NCBI GenBank assembly: GCA_051648405.1
Contig: JBOFFC010000061.1
Coordinates: 1-24,715, forward strand
DNA from: JBOFFC01 sp051648405
GTDB lineage: Bacteria > Planctomycetota > Planctomycetia > Pirellulales > Lacipirellulaceae
Reading direction: 5' to 3'
DNA length: 24,715 nt
A model generated the notes under the pieces. That model saw only the letters and a list, made by a program, of their open reading frames with translations. It was not told the DNA's origin and did no database searches. The translations under genes were made by a program, and so were the position numbers. Shown here one piece after another: positions 1 to 7,195 of this stretch; position 1 is the stretch's first letter; each line of letters begins with the position of its first letter.

Positions 1-2461
1 AGCGGGCGAAGAACTTGAAGGGGCACTCGGCGTACGTTTCGAGTTGGCTAGCGCTCCACAGCCGCGTGCGGCCGTAGCGCTCGGCGAGGAGGCCCGCCGC
101 CGCGGAAGCCGAGGCGCCGAACGACCCCTCGAAGGGCCCAAACGCCTCGCCGCGCGACCGCTGGGCGATCGCGTCGAGCCCCGCCACCAGCGGCACGGCC
201 GCGGACCCCGTCGCCGCCAGGCAAGCCGCTAGCGGTTTAGCGTCCCCCCCAATCGCTGCGCGAACCGCACTCCTGCGCCACTCGCGCAGCGACAGCGGCG
301 GCGCGTCGGCGAGCGGACCGCCGCCGCGTCGAAGCGAACCTGGCGCGAACAGCCGCTCGACGTCGGCGACGAAGGGGCTCGGCTCGAGGGGCTGGGCCCG
401 CGCGTCGAGCCCCGCGTAGCAAAGGACCAGCCCTTGCTCGGCCGAGGTCACCAGGTCGTAGAACCCGAGCATCGCCTCGTCTTGGGGCGTCGCGGTGGCG
501 GAGTCGGCAGGTTCGGCTGATACCGCCGGCGCCGACGGCCCCCCCGCGAACGACAACTCGTCGAGCCCGACCACGACGACCCACGGCGCGCCGACCGTCG
601 CGGCGACGTCGGCCGGTTCGATGCGCACTACGCTCTCGGCGGCTTGGTTCGCCCGGACGGGGAGCCGCGTCCGCCACTCACGCAGCGCCGCGAGCCACGC
701 CCGCAGGTCCCAAGTCGGCGCCGGCCGGCCACGCAGCGCCGCGAGGTGCTCGACCTCGGCGGCCGCCGCTTCGAGCGCTTCGAGGGCAGCCGAGTCTTCG
801 ACCACGCGAACGCCGGGCGAGTCCGCGCGCGACGCGGGGGCGTAGCCAAGCGACGCGAGCGCCCGGTTCGACGCGTCGAACCACCCGAGCGGCGTCGCCG
901 ACGTGGGGAGGGAGTCGAGCGCAGCGGCGAGGCGCCCCAACAGGCCGCGCGCGGCGCGGGCCGCGACGACGCGTCGCGACGGGCCCGCAGCGTCGTGGTC
1001 CTGGTCGTCCTCGTCGTCGTGTAGCGGCTGGCTCGCTGCGACGGCCGCCGCGTGCCCCAGCACGTACCGACGGCCTGCCGGCGCTTGAAGTTCGCGCAGG
1101 AACCACTCGGTGAGGCCGCGCTCGCTTGCCGAGCCGGCGTTCGCTCGATCGCGGCCTTCGGGTGACGCGTCGAGCGCGGCGAGGTCCGAACGGCAGACCG
1201 CGCGCAACAGCTCGTCGTACCCCCAGTCCGAAGTCGCGACGCTCAGCACGTCGATCAGCGCGCCGACAACCGCCGCGTCGCCGAGTTGCGCCGGTGGCCC
1301 CAGCGCGACGGGGACGCCGTACTCGGCGAGCCCCTCGGCAATCCGTCGCCCGCGGTCGGGGAACCGTCGCGCCGTGACGACGACCTCGTGCGGCTTGGCC
1401 ACTCCGCTGTGGAGCAGCTCCTTCACGCGCCGCGCGGCGCGATGCGTGGCGTCTTGCTCGTTCGTTCCGACGAGGACCTCGACCGCGCCCGGCGCGAGGT
1501 CGAGCTCGCGCTCGACGGTGGGCCCGTCGGCGAACAGCTCGGCGGCGACGCGCCGCAGCGCCGCAGGCGTGGCTCGGGTGACGCCGACTTCCTCGATCGA
1601 CAGCTCCCCCGGAAACGCGGCGGCCCACGGCGCCACCCTCGCTCCGCTCGCAGGGAGCCGCGTGACGGGGGCAAAACTTGGGTCGAGCGCAGCGGCGACG
1701 GACGCACGGTCCCCGGGTGCGAGCAGCACCACGCTCTGTGCGCGGTCGGCGAAGCCGCGCACGAGCCGCTGTTCGAGCGGCGTGCGGATCGCGGCGAGCT
1801 CGACGACGAGCGTCGCGAGCGACCCCGTTGACTCGGCCCACAGCTGCGCGGCGAGGTCGACGCGCCCCTCGGCGTCGAGCAGCGCGTGCTTGTCGAGCGC
1901 TTCGCGGTACCTGCCCCACAGGTCGTGGATCGCGAGTCCTACGGGCCCTTCGGCCCGCAGCATGCTCTTGATGGCGCCGGCGGGGCGCTCCATCGACGCA
2001 AGCTCGACGAACCGCCGGACGAGGTGATCGACTAAGCCGGGCGCCGCGCCGAGCTCCGCCAGCGGGTGCGGCGTGTCGCGGCTGCGCGACGCGGCGATCG
2101 CGTTGCGGACGACCTCGGCGACGATCTCCCGCTTCGCGACGGACCCCAGCGGGTGGACGTCGGGAGAAGATGCGCCGACCAAGGCGTCGGCGGCTCGCCG
2201 AACAGTGCGGACGCCGGGCGAAAGCCAACCGCCCCCTGCGGTTTCGGTGGCGACGCGAACGAGCCGTTCCTTGGCGGCCGAGGCCGACCGGCCGTTCGCC
2301 GCGATCCACGTCCGTGGGCCCAGAAGCGAGTCCCCCGGCGAGTCCCCCAGCCCCCCGTTCTCGGCGTAGCGGCGTGCCGCGTCGTCGAGCCGCGCCCCGC
2401 TCGGGCCGACGAGGAGCGTCACCCGCTTTGGGCCGGTTGGAAGGGTGGAACCGTCGGACAT
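1..2461 (-). CDS. addB: AddB/RexB-like ATP-dependent nuclease subunit, 3' end beyond the window
   Basis: The frame is open from an ATG at 2461 to the left edge, giving 820 codons without a stop, so the C-terminus lies outside the window. AddB-type proteins pair with AddA in double-strand-break end resection. Three features place it in the family. The N-terminus has the start of a P-loop fold (LLVGPSGARL, about residues 16-25). A helicase-like strand, WVVVVGLDELSF, lies near residues 627-638, where AddB has its VxGxNEGxFP-type motif. The start of the PD-(D/E)XK nuclease domain, SASQLETYAECPFKFF, lies at about residues 803-818. Cys813 in the CPF motif matches the first of the four cysteines that hold the 4Fe-4S cluster in AddB. 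The other three cysteines and the nuclease active site would lie off the window. The Walker A motif lacks the GK[ST] residues, so this subunit probably does not hydrolyse ATP, as in RexB. It is divergent from the DUF1559 gene. The family is fairly certain; the exact subtype is less so. Confidence 0.82.
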   Translation of the reverse strand, partial: MSDGSTLPTGPKRVTLLVGPSGARLDDAARRYAENGGLGDSPGDSLLGPRTWIAANGRSASAAKERLVRVATETAGGGWLSPGVRTVRRAADALVGASSPDVHPLGSVAKREIVAEVVRNAIAASRSRDTPHPLAELGAAPGLVDHLVRRFVELASMERPAGAIKSMLRAEGPVGLAIHDLWGRYREALDKHALLDAEGRVDLAAQLWAESTGSLATLVVELAAIRTPLEQRLVRGFADRAQSVVLLAPGDRASVAAALDPSFAPVTRLPASGARVAPWAAAFPGELSIEEVGVTRATPAALRRVAAELFADGPTVERELDLAPGAVEVLVGTNEQDATHRAARRVKELLHSGVAKPHEVVVTARRFPDRGRRIAEGLAEYGVPVALGPPAQLGDAAVVGALIDVLSVATSDWGYDELLRAVCRSDLAALDASPEGRDRANAGSASERGLTEWFLRELQAPAGRRYVLGHAAAVAASQPLHDDEDDQDHDAAGPSRRVVAARAARGLLGRLAAALDSLPTSATPLGWFDASNRALASLGYAPASRADSPGVRVVEDSAALEALEAAAAEVEHLAALRGRPAPTWDLRAWLAALREWRTRLPVRANQAAESVVRIEPADVAATVGAPWVVVVGLDELSFAGGPSAPAVSAEPADSATATPQDEAMLGFYDLVTSAEQGLVLCYAGLDARAQPLEPSPFVADVERLFAPGSLRRGGGPLADAPPLSLREWRRSAVRAAIGGDAKPLAACLAATGSAAVPLVAGLDAIAQRSRGEAFGPFEGSFGASASAAAGLLAERYGRTRLWSASQLETYAECPFKFFAR

Positions 2462-2513
2462 CCGTCGCGGGCGATCTTGCGGGAAGCAGCGGACGAGAAA
2501 ACGGTACACTTAG

Positions 2514-2543
2514 TTGACAGGAAGGTTCGGCCGCGTCTAGGCT
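2514..2543 (+). promoter_or_regulatory. Possible sigma70 promoter for the DUF1559 gene
   Basis: A perfect TTGACA at 2514-2519 is followed after 18 nt by TAGGCT at 2538-2543, which matches TATAAT at only three positions. A perfect -35 hexamer is uncommon in DNA this GC-rich. It would leave a leader of about 180 nt before the ATG at 2729. Confidence 0.35.
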
Positions 2544-2640
2544 TACGCTCAGATCGGAGTGAGGCTTTCCCCCCAAGGACAGCCACGTCGCCGCCTCAGA
2601 ACCGGCGATTTGGCGAGAGGTTTGTCTTGGGCTGGAGTTC

Positions 2641-2670
2641 TCGCGGAGATTCCGCGATGCCCGATCGGGC
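2641..2670. other. Two adjacent inverted repeats in the DUF1559 leader
   Basis: TCGCGGA (2641-2647) pairs with TCCGCGA (2651-2657) across a 3-nt loop. One base later comes a perfect 12-nt palindrome, GCCCGATCGGGC (2659-2670). There is no T-run, so it is not a terminator. It lies 58 nt before the start codon and could be an operator or an RNA structure in the leader. Confidence 0.4.
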
Positions 2671-2728
2671 AACGCGTTCCTATTCTCATTTTCTGTTGTT
2701 CTCGTTTTCCCTTTTGCAGGAGTTTGCC

Positions 2729-4024
2729 ATGAGTCTGTCGTTGCGAGCGCGCTTGGCGCGCTCCCGGCGGGGGTTCACCCTCGTCGAGCTGCTGGTCGTG
2801 ATCGCGATCATCGGCATCTTGGTCGCGTTGTTGTTGCCGGCCGTTCAGGCGGCGCGCGAGGCGGCCCGTCGTAACCAGTGCCTGAACAACGTCAAGCAGA
2901 TCGCCCTGGCACTGCATAACGCGCACGACCAGCGGCAGGCCTTCCCGCTGGCGTCGCGACGGCCGTTCGCTGCTGGTGCAACGGGAAACACGGCTGGTAC
3001 GCTGGCAACCATGTACCAAGGCAGCCTGCCGACTTCGGCAACGGGGACCGGTAGTCCGGTCGCCACCGCAGCCGACGGATACAGCTGGTTGGTGCAGTTG
3101 CTTCCGTTCATCGAAGAAACCGTGCTGTTCGACAAGATTCAGCAGCAGACTCGCCGCTTCGCCCACGACGCTTTTGCCCCGTTGAACACCATTCCAGCGA
3201 GCGACACGGCGAAGACAACGGCGAACCAAGCGACAGTCAAGTATTTCTGGGAGCAGAAGATCGACGGCTTCGTCTGCCCGAGCACTGACGGTGACGAAAC
3301 GGCGGGGATCGTCGCTCCGGCTCCACTCGTTACCAACGAACCCGCGTCGGGCAACTACGTGGCGATCGCGGCTACGCACTTCGCCGGGCCGGCGACCACC
3401 CGCCCAACCTCGCTGACGACGAACCCCCCTCCCGCAACGGGCGTGGGTCTTCCCAATCAATGCGGCGGCGCATACTGCGGTAACGCGACGCTGGCGTTCC
3501 CCGGCGTTTCGGCTGGCAAGATCACGGACAAGGGTTACGGCTTCCGGAGCATGACCGACGGCACGGCGAAGACAGTCGTCTTCGCGGAGTCGCGCGAGCA
3601 AAACTACGCGTCGTGGTACTCGGGCGTTTCGGCGTACGTCGTAGGCGTGTGGCCCCAGCGCACCGGCGGGACTCCTGACCTGATGAATTTGCCTTCTGGT
3701 CCGGGTACCGACCTCAATGCACTCCGCGGCGCATGGACGTTTGGTACTGCCGTTGGCGGCCTCGCGCTGAACCAGGGCACCAACAAGACCACCACGGGGC
3801 CTCCCAATGAGACCTTGAAGTGGTACTGCAGCGTTGCACAGACGCCGCACCAGGTGGCGGGAATGGCCCGCAAGTGGGGCCCCAGCTCGCTCCACCCGGG
3901 GGTCGTGATCCACGGCTTCGGCGACGGCCACGCGTCGGGGGTGAAGGAAGACGTCGCCAATAACACCTACATCCACTTGATCACGCGCAACGGCCGCGAG
4001 CCGGTGAACGAGACCAACCTGTAA
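2729..4024 (+). CDS. DUF1559 protein with type II pseudopilin-like N-terminus
   Basis: The product is 431 aa. The N-terminus is a prepilin cleavage/methylation signal: a basic leader, then G15|F16 with Glu20 at the +5 position (RGFTLVELLVV), and a hydrophobic helix to about residue 40 that ends in the family's typical AVQAAREAARR. Prepilin peptidase would be expected to cut after G15. The rest is the DUF1559 (SBP_bac_10) domain, closing with the usual H-x9-DG signature (H389 to D399-G400). Planctomycete genomes carry many such paralogs, and their molecular role is unknown; a surface or secretion-related pseudopilin is the common guess. The start is set by AGGAG at 2718-2722, six nt before the ATG. 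The reading frame is open upstream, but those codons are not part of the gene. It is monocistronic, ending in a strong terminator. Confidence 0.95.
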   Translation: MSLSLRARLARSRRGFTLVELLVVIAIIGILVALLLPAVQAAREAARRNQCLNNVKQIALALHNAHDQRQAFPLASRRPFAAGATGNTAGTLATMYQGSLPTSATGTGSPVATAADGYSWLVQLLPFIEETVLFDKIQQQTRRFAHDAFAPLNTIPASDTAKTTANQATVKYFWEQKIDGFVCPSTDGDETAGIVAPAPLVTNEPASGNYVAIAATHFAGPATTRPTSLTTNPPPATGVGLPNQCGGAYCGNATLAFPGVSAGKITDKGYGFRSMTDGTAKTVVFAESREQNYASWYSGVSAYVVGVWPQRTGGTPDLMNLPSGPGTDLNALRGAWTFGTAVGGLALNQGTNKTTTGPPNETLKWYCSVAQTPHQVAGMARKWGPSSLHPGVVIHGFGDGHASGVKEDVANNTYIHLITRNGREPVNETNL

Positions 4025-4051
4025 GGTGACCGTCGGAGCTTGATTCGAACG

Positions 4052-4089
4052 CCGCCGCGGCAGGCCCTCCTGCCGCGGCGGTTTTTTTT
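4052..4089 (+). terminator. Strong rho-independent terminator after the DUF1559 gene
   Basis: A perfect 13-bp GC stem (4052-4064 with 4069-4081) closes on a CCCT loop and is followed directly by eight T (4082-4089). It starts 28 nt after the DUF1559 stop. The next base begins the first palindromic repeat. Confidence 0.92.
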
Positions 4090-4267
4090 GAACCGCCACG
4101 ACGCCACGAGCGCAAAGATCGCCACGACGAAGTACGAGTTCACCACAGAGAGCACGGAGGACACAGAGAAAACGCTTCGTCGTGTAGCCTCTGCGATCTC
4201 CGTGCTCTCTGTGGTGAAGTTTGCTTCTGTCGCTGCGTCCTTGGCGCTCGTGGCGTCTTGGCGGTTC
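4090..4267. repeat. Composite palindromic intergenic repeat, copy 1
   Basis: The outer arms, 4090-4113 and 4244-4267, are reverse complements at 23 of 24 positions. Nested inside is a perfect 21-bp inverted repeat, 4139-4159 with 4198-4218, of the CACCACAGAG type. The base composition is unlike the flanking genes. Short reading frames through it (TTESTEDTEK-like, ISVLSVV-like) are artefacts. From memory, similar CACCACAGAG text is common between genes in planctomycetes and some other phyla. No transposase is nearby. Confidence 0.9.
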
Positions 4268-4290
4268 CGTTTCGTCCAGGAAAGAACGCG

Positions 4291-4626
4291 ATGACGCCGA
4301 TCGAGGTTTCCTGCCAGGACGTGAAGCGGCTGATCGACGGGGGCGCGCCGATGCTGCTCGTCGATTGCCGCGGCGCCGACGAGCACGCGACCGCGTCGAT
4401 CGCGGGGGCGCGGCTCGTCCCGATGGCCGAGATTCCCGCGGCCGTCGCCGAGCTGGCCGCGGCCGAGGGCGCCGGCAAACAGGTTGTCGTCCACTGCCAC
4501 CACGGCATGCGCAGCCGGCGGACCGCCGAGTGGCTCCGCGAGAACAGCGTCGGCGGCGCCCAGAGCATGGCGGGGGGGATCGACGCCTGGTCCACCGAGA
4601 TCGACCCCGGCGTGCCGCGCTACTGA
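4291..4626 (+). CDS. Rhodanese-like domain protein
   Basis: A small single-domain rhodanese of 111 aa, close to the GlpE/PspE size. The catalytic loop is C69-H-H-G-M-R-S75, fitting the six-residue sulfurtransferase loop CxxGxR, with Cys69 as the persulfide-carrying residue. The early strand LLVDCRGADEH and the late MAGGIDAWS motif (about residues 93-101) are typical of the fold. It likely moves sulfane sulfur from thiosulfate or a protein persulfide to an unknown acceptor in the cytoplasm. The ATG at 4291 was chosen because AGGAAAG lies at 4278-4284. A longer TTG start at 4258 would begin inside the palindromic repeat. It stands alone, with a repeat ending 23 nt before the start and another beginning 8 nt after the stop. 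Confidence 0.9.
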   Translation: MTPIEVSCQDVKRLIDGGAPMLLVDCRGADEHATASIAGARLVPMAEIPAAVAELAAAEGAGKQVVVHCHHGMRSRRTAEWLRENSVGGAQSMAGGIDAWSTEIDPGVPRY

Positions 4627-4633
4627 CGGACGG

Positions 4634-4886
4634 GGAACCGCCACGACGCAACGAGCGCCAAGGACGCCACGACGGAAGAAAACTCACCACAGAGAACGCC
4701 GAGAATGAAATGACCAACGACCAAGCACCAATGACCAAAGGGCTGTCGCTGACTGCCCACTGCCCACGTTTCGGTCATTGGTGCTTGGTCATTGGTCCTT
4801 TTCCGTCCTCTGTGTCCTCCGCGCTCTCCGCGGTGAACTAGCGTCTTTCGTGGCGTCCTTGGCGCTCGTTGCGTCGTGGCGGTTCC
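4634..4886. repeat. Composite palindromic intergenic repeat, copy 2, with perfect 39-bp arms
   Basis: The outer arms, 4634-4672 and 4848-4886, are perfect reverse complements over 39 bp. Inside, 4712-4736 pairs with 4773-4797 at 24 of 25 positions (the TGACCAATGACC type), leaving a 36-nt centre. The left inner part (CACCACAGAG, from 4684) and the right inner part resemble copy 1, as do the outer arms. It makes up most of the 331-nt stretch between the rhodanese gene and the tRNA. Peptides read from it (LVIGHWS-like) are artefacts. Confidence 0.92.
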
Positions 4887-4913
4887 GCTTCGTCGTTTCG
4901 TCAGGCGGGGGGC

Positions 4914-4942
4914 TTGCCCGAGGTTCGGAAGCGTGGCATTCT
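4914..4942 (+). promoter_or_regulatory. Likely promoter of tRNA-Leu
   Basis: TTGCCC (4914-4919), a 17-nt spacer, then CATTCT (4937-4942). The match to consensus is modest, but the spacing is ideal. Transcription would begin about 9 nt before the mature tRNA. Confidence 0.4.
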
Positions 4943-4957
4943 TTGGGGCTCGGCTAC

Positions 4958-5041
4958 GCCGCCGTGGCGGAATTGGCAGACGCGCATGGTTCAGGTCCAT
5001 GTGCCCGCAAGGGCGTGGAGGTTCGACTCCTCTCGGCGGTA
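4958..5041 (+). tRNA. tRNA-Leu (anticodon CAG)
   Basis: A full cloverleaf of 84 nt. The acceptor stem is GCCGCCG (4958-4964) with CGGCGGT (5034-5040), including one G-U pair, followed by discriminator A5041. The D-arm is TGGCGGAATTGGCAGACGCG-like. The anticodon stem is CATGG/CCATG around the loop TTCAGGT, giving anticodon CAG, which reads CUG. A long class II variable arm (GCCC-GCAA-GGGC) is typical of leucine. The T-loop is TTCGACT. CCA is not encoded and must be added. Confidence 0.96.
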
Positions 5042-5045
5042 GTGC

Positions 5046-5081
5046 AGCCCGCACCGGACACGTTCCGGGGCGGGCTTTTTT
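5046..5081 (+). terminator. Rho-independent terminator after tRNA-Leu
   Basis: AGCCCGC (5046-5052) pairs with GCGGGCT (5070-5076), and the inner CCGGA/TCCGG pairs close a 5-nt loop. Six T follow (5076-5081). It starts 5 nt after the tRNA, so the tRNA is transcribed separately from the next gene. Confidence 0.9.
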
Positions 5082-5130
5082 CTGCGCGAGTTGATTTCAT
5101 TGGCTCGAACGGCTCGAGGGGAGCTTCGCG

Positions 5131-6048
5131 ATGCGGATCGTCCGCTTTCTGGCTCCGGCGGACGTCGCCGCCACGGGGGACGAAGCCGAGCGGCTCGCCC
5201 GCTGGGGCTTCGAGCAGAGCGGTGGCGCGTTCACCCGCGCCGACGGCGAGCTGTTCCCCTCCGCGACGAGTCCCGCCTCGACTCCTGCTTGGGGCGGCCT
5301 CGCCGACACGGGGGAGGGGGTCGAGGTCGGCCGGCTGCTCGCCCCCGTGCGGCCCGCGGCGATCCTTTGCATCGGCCTCAACTACGCGGCGCACGCTGCG
5401 GAGCAAGGCAAGCCCGCGCCCGAGCGGCCCGTGCTGTTCATGAAGACGCCGACCGCCGCGCAGCACCCGGGGGGGCCGATCGTCCTGCCGCGGCGCCTGC
5501 CGAGCTCGCGCGTCGATTACGAGGCCGAGCTCGCCGTCGTGATCGGCCGCACGGCGAAGAACGTCCCCCGCGAGCGGGCGCTCGACTACGTCCTCGGCTA
5601 CACGTGCGGCAACGACGTGTCGGCCCGCGACTGGCAGCGCGACGGGGGGGGAGGGCAGTGGTGCCGCGGCAAGACGTTCGACACGTTCGCGCCGCTGGGC
5701 CCCGCGCTCGTGACGGCCGACGAGCTCGGCGACGCCAGCGGGCTGCGGATCTCGACGACGGTTACCTCTGCCGGGGGTTCGCCGCAGGTGCTGCAAGACT
5801 CGACCACGGCGGACATGATCTTCGGCGTCGCGGAGCTCGTCGAGTTCCTGTCGGCGAGCACCACGCTCGCCCCCGGCACGGTGATCCTTAGCGGCACGCC
5901 GTCGGGGGTCGGCTTCGCGCGGAACCCGCCGCGCTGGCTTCTCGCCGGCGACACGGTGACGGTCGAAATCGAGCGCATCGGCCGCCTGACGAACGTGGTC
6001 GTCGAGGAACAGGCCGAGGCCCTCGGGTGCTGGTCGCTAAGCGAGTGA
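5131..6048 (+). CDS. Fumarylacetoacetate hydrolase (FAH) family protein
   Basis: The product is 305 aa. The FAH catalytic domain starts with the IGLNYAAHAAE motif (about residues 81-91). Metal ligands are visible at Glu131 and Glu133 (YEAELAVVIG) and Asp162 (GNDVSARDWQ). KTFDTFAPLGP (181-191) and SGTPSGVGF (254-262) complete the signature. Family members cleave or hydrate 2-keto acids (acylpyruvases, 2-hydroxyhepta-2,4-diene-1,7-dioate isomerase, 2,4-diketo-3-deoxy sugar acid hydrolases) with a divalent metal. The exact substrate cannot be read from the sequence. The first 70 residues are the variable N-terminal cap. AGGGGAG at 5117-5123 supports the ATG. Its 3' end overlaps the convergent phosphoesterase gene by 12 nt. 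Confidence 0.93.
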   Translation: MRIVRFLAPADVAATGDEAERLARWGFEQSGGAFTRADGELFPSATSPASTPAWGGLADTGEGVEVGRLLAPVRPAAILCIGLNYAAHAAEQGKPAPERPVLFMKTPTAAQHPGGPIVLPRRLPSSRVDYEAELAVVIGRTAKNVPRERALDYVLGYTCGNDVSARDWQRDGGGGQWCRGKTFDTFAPLGPALVTADELGDASGLRISTTVTSAGGSPQVLQDSTTADMIFGVAELVEFLSASTTLAPGTVILSGTPSGVGFARNPPRWLLAGDTVTVEIERIGRLTNVVVEEQAEALGCWSLSE

Positions 6049-7179
6049 ACCCGTTGCACAGCGCAGCGTGAACAGCCCAAGCTCGGGGGGGCAGTTGTAG
6101 CGCAGCGGGAAGAGCGAGCCCGTGCCGCGGCCGACGTGCATCACCGTTCGCCCGCGCTGGAACGTGCCATCGACGTAACGCACGCCGTGGCGGCTGGGGC
6201 AGAGGATCGCGCCGAACCAGGGCAAGCAGACCTGCCCCCCGTGGTTGTGGCCGCTGAGGACTAGGTCGACCCCCAGCCGTGCCGCGCTCGCGAAGCGGTC
6301 GGGGGTGTGGGCGAGCAGGATCGTGAACCCGGAGGTGGCGTCGATGTTGGGGCTGCGGAACCACGGACGCTCGTCGCCGGCGATCGCCAGGCGCGACCCG
6401 CCGGCCCCACGGACGATCGCGGGCTCGGCGCCGACGTCGATCAGGCCGGCCGCCAGCAGTGCTGCGCGGACGGCCTGGGCGTCGGCCTTCTCGTCGTGGT
6501 TGCCGAGGATGAAGTACGAGCCGAGCCGCGCGCGGAGCGCGCCGAGCGTCGGCGCGACCCAGTCGCAGCACTCGAGCCGCTCGACGATGTCGCCGGTGAC
6601 GCAGACCAGGTCGGGTCGCCATTCGTTCGTCGCGCGGACGACGGCGTGGAAGTAGTCGATCGCCAGCCGCCCCGACATGTGGAGGTCGGTCAGGTGGGCG
6701 ACTTTCAGCCCGTCGAGCTCCGCGGGCAAGCGCTCGAAAGCCAGTTGGCGGTGCTCGACGTGCAGCCGCAGCAGCTCGTTGCGCGGCAACCGCGCGGCGG
6801 CGCTCATCACGGGACCGAGGGTCAGCACGGCGCCGGCCGGCGCGGCGAGGTCGATGCGAGTCGTTTCGACCGGGCGTGTCGCGCCGTGCCGATGGGGGTC
6901 GAAGCGTAGCGCGGCGCGCGTCGCGGCGACGACCGCCAGCGCCGCGAGGCAGGCCGCGGCGTACCAGTGCAGCCACGTCGGCGCCGCGGCGAACAGGTCG
7001 CCGGTCTGAAAGGCTAGCCAGGTCGCGTAGCCCGGCAGGGCGAAGAACGCCAGCGCGCAGAGGGCCGTCAGCGCATCGACGAACTTTCTCGGCCAGCCGA
7101 GGCCGTGGAAGCGGTTCACTACCTCGACCCACAGGGCGACGTGCCCAAGGGCCACACCGAATAGTGCGAGCGGCGTCAT
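6037..7179 (-). CDS. Membrane-anchored metallophosphoesterase
   Basis: The product is 380 aa. The first 90 residues are hydrophobic, with about three predicted membrane segments (about 3-20, 36-58, 70-90). A calcineurin-like phosphoesterase domain follows from about residue 155. All binuclear metal motifs are present: D165-x-H167 (LTDLHMSG), G196-D197, G226-N227-H228-D229, H291 and the final G310-H-N-H313. This YkuE-like arrangement (membrane anchor then phosphoesterase) is known in proteins acting on phospholipid or cell-envelope phosphoesters, but the substrate here is unknown. The ATG at 7179 was chosen because the membrane segment begins at once; the 42 upstream in-frame codons are Arg/Ser-rich and overlap the previous gene. 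Only 16 nt separate it from that gene, so they probably form one operon. No clear Shine-Dalgarno is seen. Confidence 0.9.
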   Translation of the reverse strand: MTPLALFGVALGHVALWVEVVNRFHGLGWPRKFVDALTALCALAFFALPGYATWLAFQTGDLFAAAPTWLHWYAAACLAALAVVAATRAALRFDPHRHGATRPVETTRIDLAAPAGAVLTLGPVMSAAARLPRNELLRLHVEHRQLAFERLPAELDGLKVAHLTDLHMSGRLAIDYFHAVVRATNEWRPDLVCVTGDIVERLECCDWVAPTLGALRARLGSYFILGNHDEKADAQAVRAALLAAGLIDVGAEPAIVRGAGGSRLAIAGDERPWFRSPNIDATSGFTILLAHTPDRFASAARLGVDLVLSGHNHGGQVCLPWFGAILCPSRHGVRYVDGTFQRGRTVMHVGRGTGSLFPLRYNCPPELGLFTLRCATGSLA

Positions 7180-7195
7180 GGTCCGCAGGCGTCCG

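Noticed and set aside
678..2672. Minus-strand 664-codon open frame in the left part
   Set aside because: Arg-rich shadow in another frame of the AddB-like gene, which has family motifs along its length and whose frame stays open to the window edge.
2066..2728. Long upstream extension of the DUF1559 frame
   Set aside because: It overlaps the divergent AddB-like gene and has no sensible start. The AGGAG-preceded ATG at 2729 directly begins the prepilin signal.
2549..4738. Minus-strand 729-codon open frame across the DUF1559 and rhodanese genes
   Set aside because: It spans two clear plus-strand genes, a terminator and the palindromic repeats, and has no domain.
4040..5054. Small reading frames with TTESTEDTEK-like and LVIGHWS-like peptides
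   Set aside because: These are translations of the palindromic repeats, not genes.
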